A stretch of 64,000 nucleotides of DNA from Mycobacterium sp. ENV421. GTDB taxonomy: Bacteria > Actinomycetota > Actinomycetes > Mycobacteriales > Mycobacteriaceae. How positions within the stretch are numbered: the first letter of the stretch is position 1; each line of letters begins with the position of its first letter. Below the pieces are notes generated by a model, which worked only from the letters and a program-made list of their open reading frames with translations, did no database searches and had not been told where the DNA came from. Below are positions 17,783 to 25,849 of this stretch, piece by piece. The position numbers were made by a program, and so were the translations under genes. The stretch lies in contig NZ_PDHO01000011.1 in assembly GCF_002887815.1 (NCBI RefSeq), positions 62,001 through 126,000 of the forward strand, read 5' to 3'.

Positions 17783-19726
17783 TCACTCTCCCTTTGTCAC
17801 AACGAAGTTCGACCAGTCCGGGGTGCGAATCGCATTCCAGTAGACCGGCAGCCGCCACGGGCTCACGGTGTGGATCTCCCCGTCCGGGTTCTTGAAGTAC
17901 GAGTGTTCGATCGAGGGGTGCGCCCACACCATCTGGTTGATCTCGTCCTGATGCTTGCGATGCCATGCCTCGGTGGCCTCGGTCGTCGGTTCGATTGCTT
18001 TCCAGTCATTCTCGACGATATCGGCCAGACAACTGTCGATGTAGCGCATCTGCAGCTCGGAGTTGAAGATCAGGCTGCCGCCGTGTGCCAGGTGATTACC
18101 CGGCCCGTAAAGCATGAAGAAGTTCGGGAACCCGGGCACGGTGATGCCGAGATAAGCGGCGGGCCGCTCACCCCAGGAGGCACGCAGGTCCACCCCGTCG
18201 CGCCCGGTGATCTGCATCGGGTACAGCACCTCGGTGGCACGGAAACCGGTCGCGTAGACGATGACGTCGATGTCGTGGACCACCCCGTCGGCGGTCACCA
18301 CACCGTGCGGCGTGATCCGCTCGATCGGAGTGCGCACCAATTCGACGTCGTCGCGGCGCAGGGTGGTGAGCCAGGTTCCGTTGTCCTGCAACGTACGTTT
18401 ACCGGTCGCCGGATAGTCGGGCAGCACCTTGGCCAAGAGATCCTGGTCGTCGCCGACCTGGGTGGCGATCCAATCGGTGAACATCAGCCGGGCCAGCGCG
18501 TTGACCTCGCTGACCGCGTAGTTCGGATCGTCGGGGTGGACGTAGTCCGGGTCGGATCGGGCCGCCTCCAGACCCTTGTCCGCACCGGGCCACAGAAGCA
18601 GGAAGCGGTACCAACGGTTGTAGTAGGGAAGATGATTCATCGCCCACCGCACGCCGTCGGGGACGCTGTCGTGGTACATCGGGTTGGGGAACATCCACTG
18701 TGCGGTCCGTTGGAAGACCGTCAGGTGCGACACCTGGTCGGCGATCGCCGGCGCGATCTGGAAGCCGCTGGCCCCCGCGCCGATGAGTGCGACGCGCTTG
18801 CCGGTCAGGTCCACGGAGTGGTCCCACGCCGCGGAGTGGAAGGCCGGCCCCTCGAACTCATCGGCGCCCTCGATGTCGGGCAGCGCGGGCCGGTTCAGCT
18901 GGCCGACCGCGGTGATGACGGCGCGGGCGTCAATCGTGGATTCGGTTCCGTCCTTGTCCCGCACGGTGACTCGCCAGATGCCGTCGGCGTCGCTCCATGC
19001 GGCCGAGACCACCTCGGTCTGCCAGCGGACATTGGCGTCGAGCTGGTGCCGGTCCAGGACGGTCTCGAAGTAGGCCCGCAGCTCGGGTTGTTCGGCGAAG
19101 TAGTGCGACCAGTCGTTGCTCGGCTCGAAGCTGTAGCAGTAGAAGTGGTTCGCCACGTCCACCCGGGCACCGGGATAGCTGTTCTCCCACCAGGTTCCGC
19201 CCGGGCCGGCATTCTTCTCCACGATCGTGAACGGGATGTTGGCCTGCTTGAGCCGGATGCCGGCGAGCAGACCCGATTCCCCACAGCCGATCACGACGAC
19301 CGGGAAGTCGGCGGTCGCGGCGGGGTCCAGCGCGACGGGGCGGCGTGGGTCGACGTCCTCGAGGTCCATCTCCTCGAGCACCATCGGACGGTACTCGTCG
19401 TCGACGTGCTCGCAGGCCGTCCAGTCCAGCATCTCCCCGATCAGTTCCGGGCTCAGCGGCACCGGCCCCGGGCAGCCCCGGTCGCGGTAGTCGGCGATGA
19501 TCGGCAGGGCGAGCGCCCGCGCCTTGGCCTTGTCCTCCTCGGACATGAAGCCTTGGACCTCGTTGAGGAAGACGCCGGCCTGGGTGAACTCCCGGATGAA
19601 CCGCGGATCACCGGTGATGTGGACCAACGACAACAGCAGCGTGGGAATGCTGACCTGCTCCAACGCCGCCGCGATCTCCTCATCGGAAGACGTGAACGGT
19701 TGGCCCGCATACGGATTGGTCGTCAT
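17783..19726 (-). CDS. Flavin-containing monooxygenase, Baeyer-Villiger type
   Basis: Starting at the ATG at 19726, preceded by AGAGGA, gives 647 residues. An N-terminal helical extension of ~130 residues precedes the FAD Rossmann motif VVIGCGESGLLAGI. The fingerprint FEGPAFHSAAWD fits the FxGxxxHxxxW(P/D) signature of Baeyer-Villiger enzymes. The second Rossmann motif, for NADPH, is VALIGAGASGFQIAPA, followed by VYATGFRATE. Such enzymes convert ketones to esters or lactones. It is divergent from an esterase gene with a large palindrome between them, which fits a ketone catabolic unit. Confidence 0.9.
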   Translation of the reverse strand: MTTNPYAGQPFTSSDEEIAAALEQVSIPTLLLSLVHITGDPRFIREFTQAGVFLNEVQGFMSEEDKAKARALALPIIADYRDRGCPGPVPLSPELIGEMLDWTACEHVDDEYRPMVLEEMDLEDVDPRRPVALDPAATADFPVVVIGCGESGLLAGIRLKQANIPFTIVEKNAGPGGTWWENSYPGARVDVANHFYCYSFEPSNDWSHYFAEQPELRAYFETVLDRHQLDANVRWQTEVVSAAWSDADGIWRVTVRDKDGTESTIDARAVITAVGQLNRPALPDIEGADEFEGPAFHSAAWDHSVDLTGKRVALIGAGASGFQIAPAIADQVSHLTVFQRTAQWMFPNPMYHDSVPDGVRWAMNHLPYYNRWYRFLLLWPGADKGLEAARSDPDYVHPDDPNYAVSEVNALARLMFTDWIATQVGDDQDLLAKVLPDYPATGKRTLQDNGTWLTTLRRDDVELVRTPIERITPHGVVTADGVVHDIDVIVYATGFRATEVLYPMQITGRDGVDLRASWGERPAAYLGITVPGFPNFFMLYGPGNHLAHGGSLIFNSELQMRYIDSCLADIVENDWKAIEPTTEATEAWHRKHQDEINQMVWAHPSIEHSYFKNPDGEIHTVSPWRLPVYWNAIRTPDWSNFVVTKGE

Positions 19727-19746
19727 CGACGGTGTCCTCTCACCCA

Positions 19747-19783
19747 GCGGCAATTACGCTACGCAGCGTTCCGTAATTGCCGC
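19747..19783. promoter_or_regulatory. Nested palindrome, candidate operator
   Basis: Perfect 12-base arms GCGGCAATTACG and CGTAATTGCCGC are separated by 13 bases, with a second inverted repeat ACGCT-acgc-AGCGT nested inside. It lies in the 128-base divergent region between the monooxygenase (start 19726) and esterase (start 19855), close to the monooxygenase start. A TetR-like or similar dimeric repressor site controlling both directions is the simplest reading. No regulator gene is adjacent. Confidence 0.65.
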
Positions 19784-19854
19784 CACCACGATACTGTCGG
19801 CGCCGTCGAGGATCAAGGTCCAGTCCTGAAAGCGGTCTTGCCATACTGGGCGGC

Positions 19855-20742
19855 GTGGCCAACACCGACATCCATCCCGAACTGCGCAAAGCCGCGCGGT
19901 TCACCCCACGCGCGCTGATCTCCGCCCGGACCCTGCCGGTCCTGCGGCGGCTGACGGGCCTGCAACGACCGAAGAACGACGGCGTCGAGGTGCTGACGTT
20001 GGAGTCGGGGGTCGGTATCCGCCTCTATCGGCCTGCCGGCGCGACCACGACCACGCCGGCGCTGCTGTGGATCCACGGCGGCGGTTACGTCCTGGGGACC
20101 GCGGCGCAAGACGATGCCTTGTGCCGCCGATTCGTCCAGGCCTTGGGCATCACGGTCGCCTCCGTCGACTATCGCCTGGCACCGGAGCATCCGTACCCCG
20201 CGCCGTTGGAGGACTGCTATACCGCCCTGCAGTGGCTGGCCGGCCTGCCCGCTGTCGACGCGGACCGGATCGCGATCGGCGGGGCCAGCGCCGGCGGCGG
20301 ACTTGCCGCCGCACTGGCATTCCTGGCCCGCGATCGCGATGGCGTGAAGCCGGTCTTTCAGCTGCTGGTCTACCCGATGATCGACGACCGCAGCGTGGGC
20401 CAGCACCTCAACGATCCGGGGCAGCGGCTCTGGAACGCCACCAGCAACCGGTTCGGCTGGCAGGCCTACCTCGGTGGCGCCGATCCCGAGATCGCGGCGC
20501 CCGCGCGCCGCACCGACCTCGCCGGATTACCGCCGGCCTGGCTCGGCGTCGGCACACTGGACCTGTTTCACGACGAGGACCTCGACTACGCTGCGCGGCT
20601 TCAGGCTGCCGGTGTGCCGTGCGAAGTCCACGTGGTGCCCGGCGCGTTCCACGGGTTCGACGGGATCGTCGCCAAAGCCGACGTGTCCAAGGCGTTCTTC
20701 ACCAGCCAGTGCGACAGCCTGCGCATGAGTTTCGGGAGCTGA
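19855..20742 (+). CDS. HSL-family alpha/beta-hydrolase (esterase)
   Basis: From the GTG at 19855 it is a 295-residue hormone-sensitive-lipase family esterase. It has the oxyanion motif LLWIHGGGYVLG, VDYRLAPEHPYPAPLED, the nucleophile elbow IGGASAGGGLA, the acidic residue near GTLDLFHDED, and the histidine in GAFHGFDG. Its position opposite a Baeyer-Villiger monooxygenase suggests that it cleaves the ester or lactone that enzyme makes. Two acyl-CoA dehydrogenase genes follow on the same strand with a 4-base gap. Confidence 0.88.
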   Translation: MANTDIHPELRKAARFTPRALISARTLPVLRRLTGLQRPKNDGVEVLTLESGVGIRLYRPAGATTTTPALLWIHGGGYVLGTAAQDDALCRRFVQALGITVASVDYRLAPEHPYPAPLEDCYTALQWLAGLPAVDADRIAIGGASAGGGLAAALAFLARDRDGVKPVFQLLVYPMIDDRSVGQHLNDPGQRLWNATSNRFGWQAYLGGADPEIAAPARRTDLAGLPPAWLGVGTLDLFHDEDLDYAARLQAAGVPCEVHVVPGAFHGFDGIVAKADVSKAFFTSQCDSLRMSFGS

Positions 20743-20746
20743 GCCG

Positions 20747-21847
20747 ATGACAGCGTTGACCACCGAACAGCGGGACCTTGCCGAGGCGGTGACCGACCTG
20801 ATGGCCAAGCGGTCGCCGGAGGCCGAGGTACGCCGGCTGATGGCCACCGACACCGGATACGACCCCGGGGTGTGGGCCGAGCTCGCCGGCATGGGCCTTT
20901 TGGGTCTGGCGATACCCGAAGAGTTCGGCGGCTCCGGCGCCGGCGCCGTCGAGGTGGGTCTGGTGATGGAGGCCATGGGACGGGCGCTGCTCTGTGCGCC
21001 GTACCTGTCCACCGCCGTGCTGACCACGCAACTGCTTGCGGCACTGGGCGATTCGGACGAGCAGGCCGACGTGCTGCCGCGGATCGCCGCGGGCGAGCTG
21101 ATCACAGCGGTGGCGTTCGCCGAAGACGGGTCGGCACGGCCGCCCCTGGCCTCGACCACGAGGGCGCGTGCCGACGGGTCGGGGTGGCGGTTGTCGGGCA
21201 GCAAGACCTACGTGCTGGACGCGGCGAGCGCCGGGCGGATCTACGTGCTGGCCGGGGACGGGGTGTACGCGGTGGATGCCGACGCCCCGGGTCTCGACGT
21301 CAGCGTGCTGTCGACGGTTGACCAGACCCGCAAACAGGCCCGAATCGTGTTGAACGACACGCCGGCCCGGCTGGTGGGTGCGGCCGACTCCGGTGCGGCG
21401 GCGCTCGGCCACGCCCTGGACCTGGCATCAGTGGCGCTGCTCGGCGAGCAGGCCGGTGGCGCGATGTGTGCGATGCGGATGGCCGCCGACTACGCCAAGA
21501 CGCGGTTCCAGTTCGGTCGGGCCATCGGCAGCTTCCAGGCGATCAAGCACATGTGCGCCGACATGCTGCTGGAGGCCGAGTCGGCGTTGTCGGCGGCTCG
21601 GCATGTCGCGGCGGCATTCGACGCCTCGGACGAATCACGCTGTGTGGATCTGGCTGCCGCACAGGCTTATTGCTCGGAAGCATTCGTCACGGTCGCGGCC
21701 AACAGCATTCAGGTGCACGGCGGTATCGGGTTCACCTGGGAGCATCCCGCCCACCTCTACCTGCGGCGGGCCCGGACCGACGCCGAACTGTTCGGCGACC
21801 CGGCGTGGCACCGGGAGCGTTACGTGCGACTGCGGGAGGCCCAGTGA
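20747..21847 (+). CDS. Acyl-CoA dehydrogenase (shorter subunit of a pair)
   Basis: A 366-residue acyl-CoA dehydrogenase. Its N-terminal domain has GMGLLGLAIPEEFGGSGAG, the middle domain is degenerate (AFAEDGSARP where a T-E-P-x-x-GS motif is usual), and the C-terminal domain has TRFQFGRAIGSFQAIKHMCADM and QVHGGIGFTWEHPAHLYLRRA. The stop TGA shares one base with the ATG of the next dehydrogenase. As with the pair at 3469-5687, a short degenerate partner next to a longer one points to a heteromeric FadE enzyme. Confidence 0.86.
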   Translation: MTALTTEQRDLAEAVTDLMAKRSPEAEVRRLMATDTGYDPGVWAELAGMGLLGLAIPEEFGGSGAGAVEVGLVMEAMGRALLCAPYLSTAVLTTQLLAALGDSDEQADVLPRIAAGELITAVAFAEDGSARPPLASTTRARADGSGWRLSGSKTYVLDAASAGRIYVLAGDGVYAVDADAPGLDVSVLSTVDQTRKQARIVLNDTPARLVGAADSGAAALGHALDLASVALLGEQAGGAMCAMRMAADYAKTRFQFGRAIGSFQAIKHMCADMLLEAESALSAARHVAAAFDASDESRCVDLAAAQAYCSEAFVTVAANSIQVHGGIGFTWEHPAHLYLRRARTDAELFGDPAWHRERYVRLREAQ

Positions 21848-23010
21848 TGACCGACGACGACGTGCGCACCGAGGTCCGGGGCTGGCTGGCGGACAACTGG
21901 GACCCCGAGTTGGATCGCGGCGCCTGGGCACAGCGGGTGTTCGACGCCGGCTGGGCGGTCCCGAGCTGGGAGCCGCAGTGGTGGGGGCGCGGCCTGAGTG
22001 ACCCGCAATCCCGCATCGTGGCAGCCGAATTCGCCGCGGTGGGCGCACCGGGCACCGGCCACGACAGGGCGAATCTGTTCGCCTGCACCCTGCACGACCT
22101 CGGCACCGACGAGCAGAAGCAGCGCCTGATCCCGCCGTCGATCCGCGGCGAGACCAAGTGGTGCCTGCTGTATTCCGAGCCCGGCGCCGGGTCGGATCTG
22201 GCGGGGCTGCGCACGCGCGCCGAACGGGACGGCGACGACTGGGTGATCAACGGCCAGAAGGTGTGGACGTCGTTCGCCAAGACCGCCGACTACGGGCTGC
22301 TGGTGGCGCGCACCGACTGGGATGTGCCCAAGCACAACGGGATCAGTTTCTTCATGTTCCCGATGCGACAGCCCGGCGTCGAGGTCCGTCCGATCCATCA
22401 GATCACCGGCGAGTCGGAGTTCAACGAGGTCTTCATCTCCGGGGCGCGGGTGCCGGACGCCAACCTGGTCGGCCAGCCCGGCGGCGGCTGGTCGGTGCTG
22501 CAGGTGGCACTGGCCTACGAGCGGCGGCTGATGGGCGACCTGGCCCGCACGTCGCGCGGGGCGCGCAAGCCTCAGGCCGATTCCGACAGTCTGGTGGCGA
22601 TGGCCCGCAGTGCCGGCAAGCTCGACGACTCGTTCGTCCGCCAGGAGATCGCGCGGGTCGAAGGGTATGCGGCGGTGAACCGGTGGAACACCCAGCGGGC
22701 CAAGGCAACCTCTGATCGCGCCGAGGCCGCCACCCTGCTGGCGCTTGGCAAGATCGCGATGTCGCGGATCCTGCACGAGACGGCGAAGGTGCAGACCGAG
22801 ATCGCCGGTCCGGAGGCGATGCTGACCGGGCCGGACAATCCGGTCGGCGACGCGGTCACGTTCCGGACCTTGAATGCGTACTTCACCTCGATCGGCGGCG
22901 GCACCGACCAGATTCAGCGCAACATCGTCGGCGAGCGCGTGCTGGGCTTGCCGAAAGAGCCGGAGCCGTACCGCAATACCGCGTTCCGGGAGTTGCCGAC
23001 GTCGAGCTAG
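21847..23010 (+). CDS. Acyl-CoA dehydrogenase (longer subunit of a pair)
   Basis: A 387-residue acyl-CoA dehydrogenase starting at the ATG that overlaps the upstream stop. It has LLYSEPGAGSDLAGLRTRAERDG, INGQKVWTSFAKTADYG, and a C-terminus with TSIGGGTDQIQRNIVGERVLGLP. The YEGT catalytic position reads GGT, the pattern of the FadE26/FadE34-type subunits in heteromeric enzymes. It probably desaturates the acyl-CoA derived from the upstream ketone/ester route. An untranslated stretch of 260 bases with no recognisable gene follows. Confidence 0.87.
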   Translation: MTDDDVRTEVRGWLADNWDPELDRGAWAQRVFDAGWAVPSWEPQWWGRGLSDPQSRIVAAEFAAVGAPGTGHDRANLFACTLHDLGTDEQKQRLIPPSIRGETKWCLLYSEPGAGSDLAGLRTRAERDGDDWVINGQKVWTSFAKTADYGLLVARTDWDVPKHNGISFFMFPMRQPGVEVRPIHQITGESEFNEVFISGARVPDANLVGQPGGGWSVLQVALAYERRLMGDLARTSRGARKPQADSDSLVAMARSAGKLDDSFVRQEIARVEGYAAVNRWNTQRAKATSDRAEAATLLALGKIAMSRILHETAKVQTEIAGPEAMLTGPDNPVGDAVTFRTLNAYFTSIGGGTDQIQRNIVGERVLGLPKEPEPYRNTAFRELPTSS

Positions 23011-23251
23011 GGTGATCGCCGGTTCCGGGCCATCCACAGTTCCGAACTCATCCCCAGCCTGATGGCATCGACGGGTTCGTGTTGCCTCATGTCGCTTCGT
23101 GCGTGCTGTCACGACTTTCGGTTTCGGCGCCGCCGCCAACGCCTTACGGGCGTGACTTCGATGCCTTGAACGCGCATTTTCAGTGAGGCAACGAATCCCC
23201 TCTTCGCGCGCATTCCTGACGAGGAAACGCGTGTCGGTTTTTGTCAGTGGT

Positions 23252-23267
23252 TCGAACTAGTGTTCTA
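23252..23267. promoter_or_regulatory. Candidate LexA (SOS) box
   Basis: TCGAACTAGTGTTCTA matches the mycobacterial SOS box TCGAAC-N4-GTTCGA with a single mismatch in the last arm. It ends three bases before the ATG at 23271 of a 13E12-type gene. DNA-damage control of 13E12 genes by LexA is known in M. tuberculosis. The closeness to the start suggests a leaderless or very short-leader transcript. Confidence 0.72.
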
Positions 23268-23270
23268 ATC

Positions 23271-24554
23271 ATGGGTTCGATGACGGCAGCGTTGGATGCG
23301 CTCGACGCAGCGATCGAATTAGTGGGCGCGGCTGATATCGAAGACGTGCCTGCACCAGAGCGATTCGCGGTTCTGGAACGACTCGAGACCGCGATGCGCC
23401 GGCAGGTTGCGATCTCGCACTCGCAGCTCACGCGGCTGGAGCGGTATGAGGGGTGCCCGCCGATTTCGATCGTGGTGGCTGACGTGTTGCGGATCAGTCG
23501 TGGTGCGGCCAAGCGCCGAGTTCGTGACGCCGAACAGCTGGTGCCGCGTCAGACATTGACCGGCGCGGAACTGCCCGCGTTGTTGCCTGCCACAGGTAAG
23601 GCATGGAACGCCGGGCTGCTCGACGGCGAGCATGTGCGGGTCATCCAACGGTTTTTCCGGGGTCTGCCGGATCATGTCGGACCGGTCGAGGTCGAGAAGG
23701 CCGAACGCACCCTGGCTGAGCATGCGCAGGTGATGCGGCCTGATCAGTTGGAGAAAATCGCTGATCGGCTGGCCGCCCATCTCAACCCCGACGGCACGTT
23801 CTCCGACGAGGACCGTGCCCGTAAGCGTGGCTTCCAGTGGTGCGGCGGCCAACGAGCCGACGGCATGAGCGTCGGAAAACTGATCGCCGACCCAGCTCTA
23901 CGGGGGATGCTCGATGCCTGGTTGGCGAAGTTCGCCGCTCCCGAGCCTGAGGACACCCGAAGCCACGCACAACGGCAGCACGACGCACTGGCCGTGCTGG
24001 TCCGTCGTCAGCTGGGCGACCCGAAACTGGGCAAGCACAACGGACTTCCGGTCACGATGATCGTCACTACGACCTTGCAAGACCTGGCGGCCGGAGCCGG
24101 ACACGGGGTTACCGCCGGAGGGACCTTGCTGCCGATCTCAGACCTGCTCCGGATGGCCACGCCGACGTACAACTATTTGGCGGTGTTCGACGGCGTCACC
24201 GGGCAGTCTTTGTGGCTAGGCCGGTCCAAGCGACTGGCCTCAGCGGATCAGCGAATCATGCTGCTGGGCAAATACCGTGGCTGCACCGCACCCGGTTGCA
24301 CGGTCAACGGCTACAACAGCCAGGTGCACCACTCGACCAAAGACTGGAAACACGGCGGCACGACCGACATCGACGACCTCACCCTGGCCTGCAAATGTGA
24401 CAACCTGCTCGTCGAGAACGACGGCTGGACCACCCGCCAACTGGCAGACGGCCAGACCCAATGGGACCCGCCACCCGATGTGCCACTGCGGGGCGGCACC
24501 AACAACTACCACCACCCTGAACGTCTTCTACCCAAGGATGACGAGAAAGACTAG
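23271..24554 (+). CDS. 13E12 repeat family protein (DUF222 with HNH nuclease domain)
   Basis: A 427-residue protein of the mycobacterial 13E12 family. The N-terminal DUF222 helical domain spans about 1-300. A C-terminal HNH-type domain has the zinc-like pair CTAPGC, then SQVHHSTKDWKHGGTTDIDDLTLACKCDNLL and WTTRQL. The second HNH histidine position reads CDN. The start is at 23271 or the in-frame ATG at 23280. The SOS box just upstream suggests induction on DNA damage. The family is repetitive in mycobacterial genomes and its biological role is unsettled. Its stop TAG overlaps the convergent amidohydrolase stop through CTAG. Confidence 0.85.
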   Translation: MGSMTAALDALDAAIELVGAADIEDVPAPERFAVLERLETAMRRQVAISHSQLTRLERYEGCPPISIVVADVLRISRGAAKRRVRDAEQLVPRQTLTGAELPALLPATGKAWNAGLLDGEHVRVIQRFFRGLPDHVGPVEVEKAERTLAEHAQVMRPDQLEKIADRLAAHLNPDGTFSDEDRARKRGFQWCGGQRADGMSVGKLIADPALRGMLDAWLAKFAAPEPEDTRSHAQRQHDALAVLVRRQLGDPKLGKHNGLPVTMIVTTTLQDLAAGAGHGVTAGGTLLPISDLLRMATPTYNYLAVFDGVTGQSLWLGRSKRLASADQRIMLLGKYRGCTAPGCTVNGYNSQVHHSTKDWKHGGTTDIDDLTLACKCDNLLVENDGWTTRQLADGQTQWDPPPDVPLRGGTNNYHHPERLLPKDDEKD

Positions 24555-25849
24555 GGCCGCAGGTGCAGGTGGCCGCCGATGACGGTGGCGGTCACGAGTT
24601 CGGCGTCGAGGGCGTCGAGCACCTCGGCGGGCGCTGCGCTCAGCACACACAGGTCACCGGACTGCCCCGGCTCGACGGTCCTGGGCACGTCGGGACGCTC
24701 GGCATGCCCGGTGAACAGCGTCAGTGCCGTTGCGGCCGACACGCATTCGGCTGGATTCAGCACCGCCCCGGTCTTGGTGGTTCGGTGCACCGCGGCGCGC
24801 ATGCACGCCCACGGATCGGCATCACCGAACGGCTGGTCCGTCGACAGGGCCACCCGTACCCCGGCGTAGTGCAGTGATGCCAGTCGCCACAGTGCGGGCT
24901 GGTCAGCGGCGTCGACCTCGATCAGGTACTGGTCACCACGTTCGGTGACGAAGTTCGGCTGGGTCACCACCAGCACACCGATGTCGGCGAGGTCGGCGAG
25001 AGCGTCGTCGGGAACCACCGCCGCGTGCTCGATCCGGTCGTCGGGGTGGGTGCCCGCCACCCGCAGCGCCGCCAGTGTGACCACCAGCTGGCCTGCCGTC
25101 ACACAGTGCAGGGCGACAGCTCTGTTGTCGCGGTGCTGTGCGGCGATCCACCCGGCGAGTTCGTCGAGATCGAGCGAATCATCATGCAGGATGCGCTTTC
25201 CCGGCGCCAGCCAATGCACGTTCTGACGCAACCCGCCGTGCCGGTGTTCCTCGGTCAGGGTGATGATGTCGTCGGCGCCGAGGTTTGGGGTGGCATCGGT
25301 GACGCCGGTGACGCCATAGCCGAGAAGCCGCCTGCTAACCGTGGCCAGCGATGTGTCGCGGCGCGCAACCGCATCCGACCAGTTGTCGTAGCTGCGCAGC
25401 CTGCCGTCGGGATGATCGGGCAAACCCACCCTGGACAGACCCGCGGAATTGAGGTACCACAGCACGCCACTGCGATGTTGAATGCGTACCGGCACAGCGG
25501 GAGTGAGATCATCGAGCAGACTGCGGTCCAGTGGGCCCGCGGCCGACTCGTGGTAGCCGACGGCCCGGATCCAGCCGTCCTCGCCGACCGGCGCGGCGGC
25601 GAGCACGGCGGCGAATTCCGCACGGCTATGGACCAGCGCCGGGCCGACCTGCACGGAGTCCAGCGCCGCAGCCGCGGCCCGCAGGTGTACGTGGTGGTCG
25701 TGCAGGCCCGGGATGACGGTGCCGCCCGCGGCGTCGAAGGTGTCCTCACCGCGGCGGGGGGTCAACGAGTCGGCGATCTCGTCGATGGCGGCGGCTACCC
25801 TGATGTCAACTATTCGCCCGTCCAACAGGTGGGCTCGCTGGATCAGCAT
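24551..25849 (-). CDS. Amidohydrolase family protein
   Basis: A 432-residue metal-dependent amidohydrolase. The first metal site is VIPGLHDHHVHLRAA, the middle has YGVTGVTDATPNLG and VALHCVTAGQ, DRIEHAAVVPDD carries another metal histidine, and VALSTDQPFGDADPW holds the final aspartate region. The C-terminal beta domain ends GDLCVLSAAPAEVL. It overlaps the upstream CoA-transferase gene by seven bases. The substrate is unknown; the operon context suggests an acyl or cyclic amide in a CoA-dependent degradation route. Confidence 0.85.
   Translation of the reverse strand: MLIQRAHLLDGRIVDIRVAAAIDEIADSLTPRRGEDTFDAAGGTVIPGLHDHHVHLRAAAAALDSVQVGPALVHSRAEFAAVLAAAPVGEDGWIRAVGYHESAAGPLDRSLLDDLTPAVPVRIQHRSGVLWYLNSAGLSRVGLPDHPDGRLRSYDNWSDAVARRDTSLATVSRRLLGYGVTGVTDATPNLGADDIITLTEEHRHGGLRQNVHWLAPGKRILHDDSLDLDELAGWIAAQHRDNRAVALHCVTAGQLVVTLAALRVAGTHPDDRIEHAAVVPDDALADLADIGVLVVTQPNFVTERGDQYLIEVDAADQPALWRLASLHYAGVRVALSTDQPFGDADPWACMRAAVHRTTKTGAVLNPAECVSAATALTLFTGHAERPDVPRTVEPGQSGDLCVLSAAPAEVLDALDAELVTATVIGGHLHLRP

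Noticed and set aside
17666..19918. A 750-codon plus-strand open frame
   Set aside because: Antisense to the flavin monooxygenase with its two Rossmann motifs; no independent evidence.
23139..23153. ACGCC-TTACG-GGCGT as a terminator after the dehydrogenase gene
   Set aside because: Only five base pairs, about 130 bases past the stop, no T tract; not strong enough to annotate.
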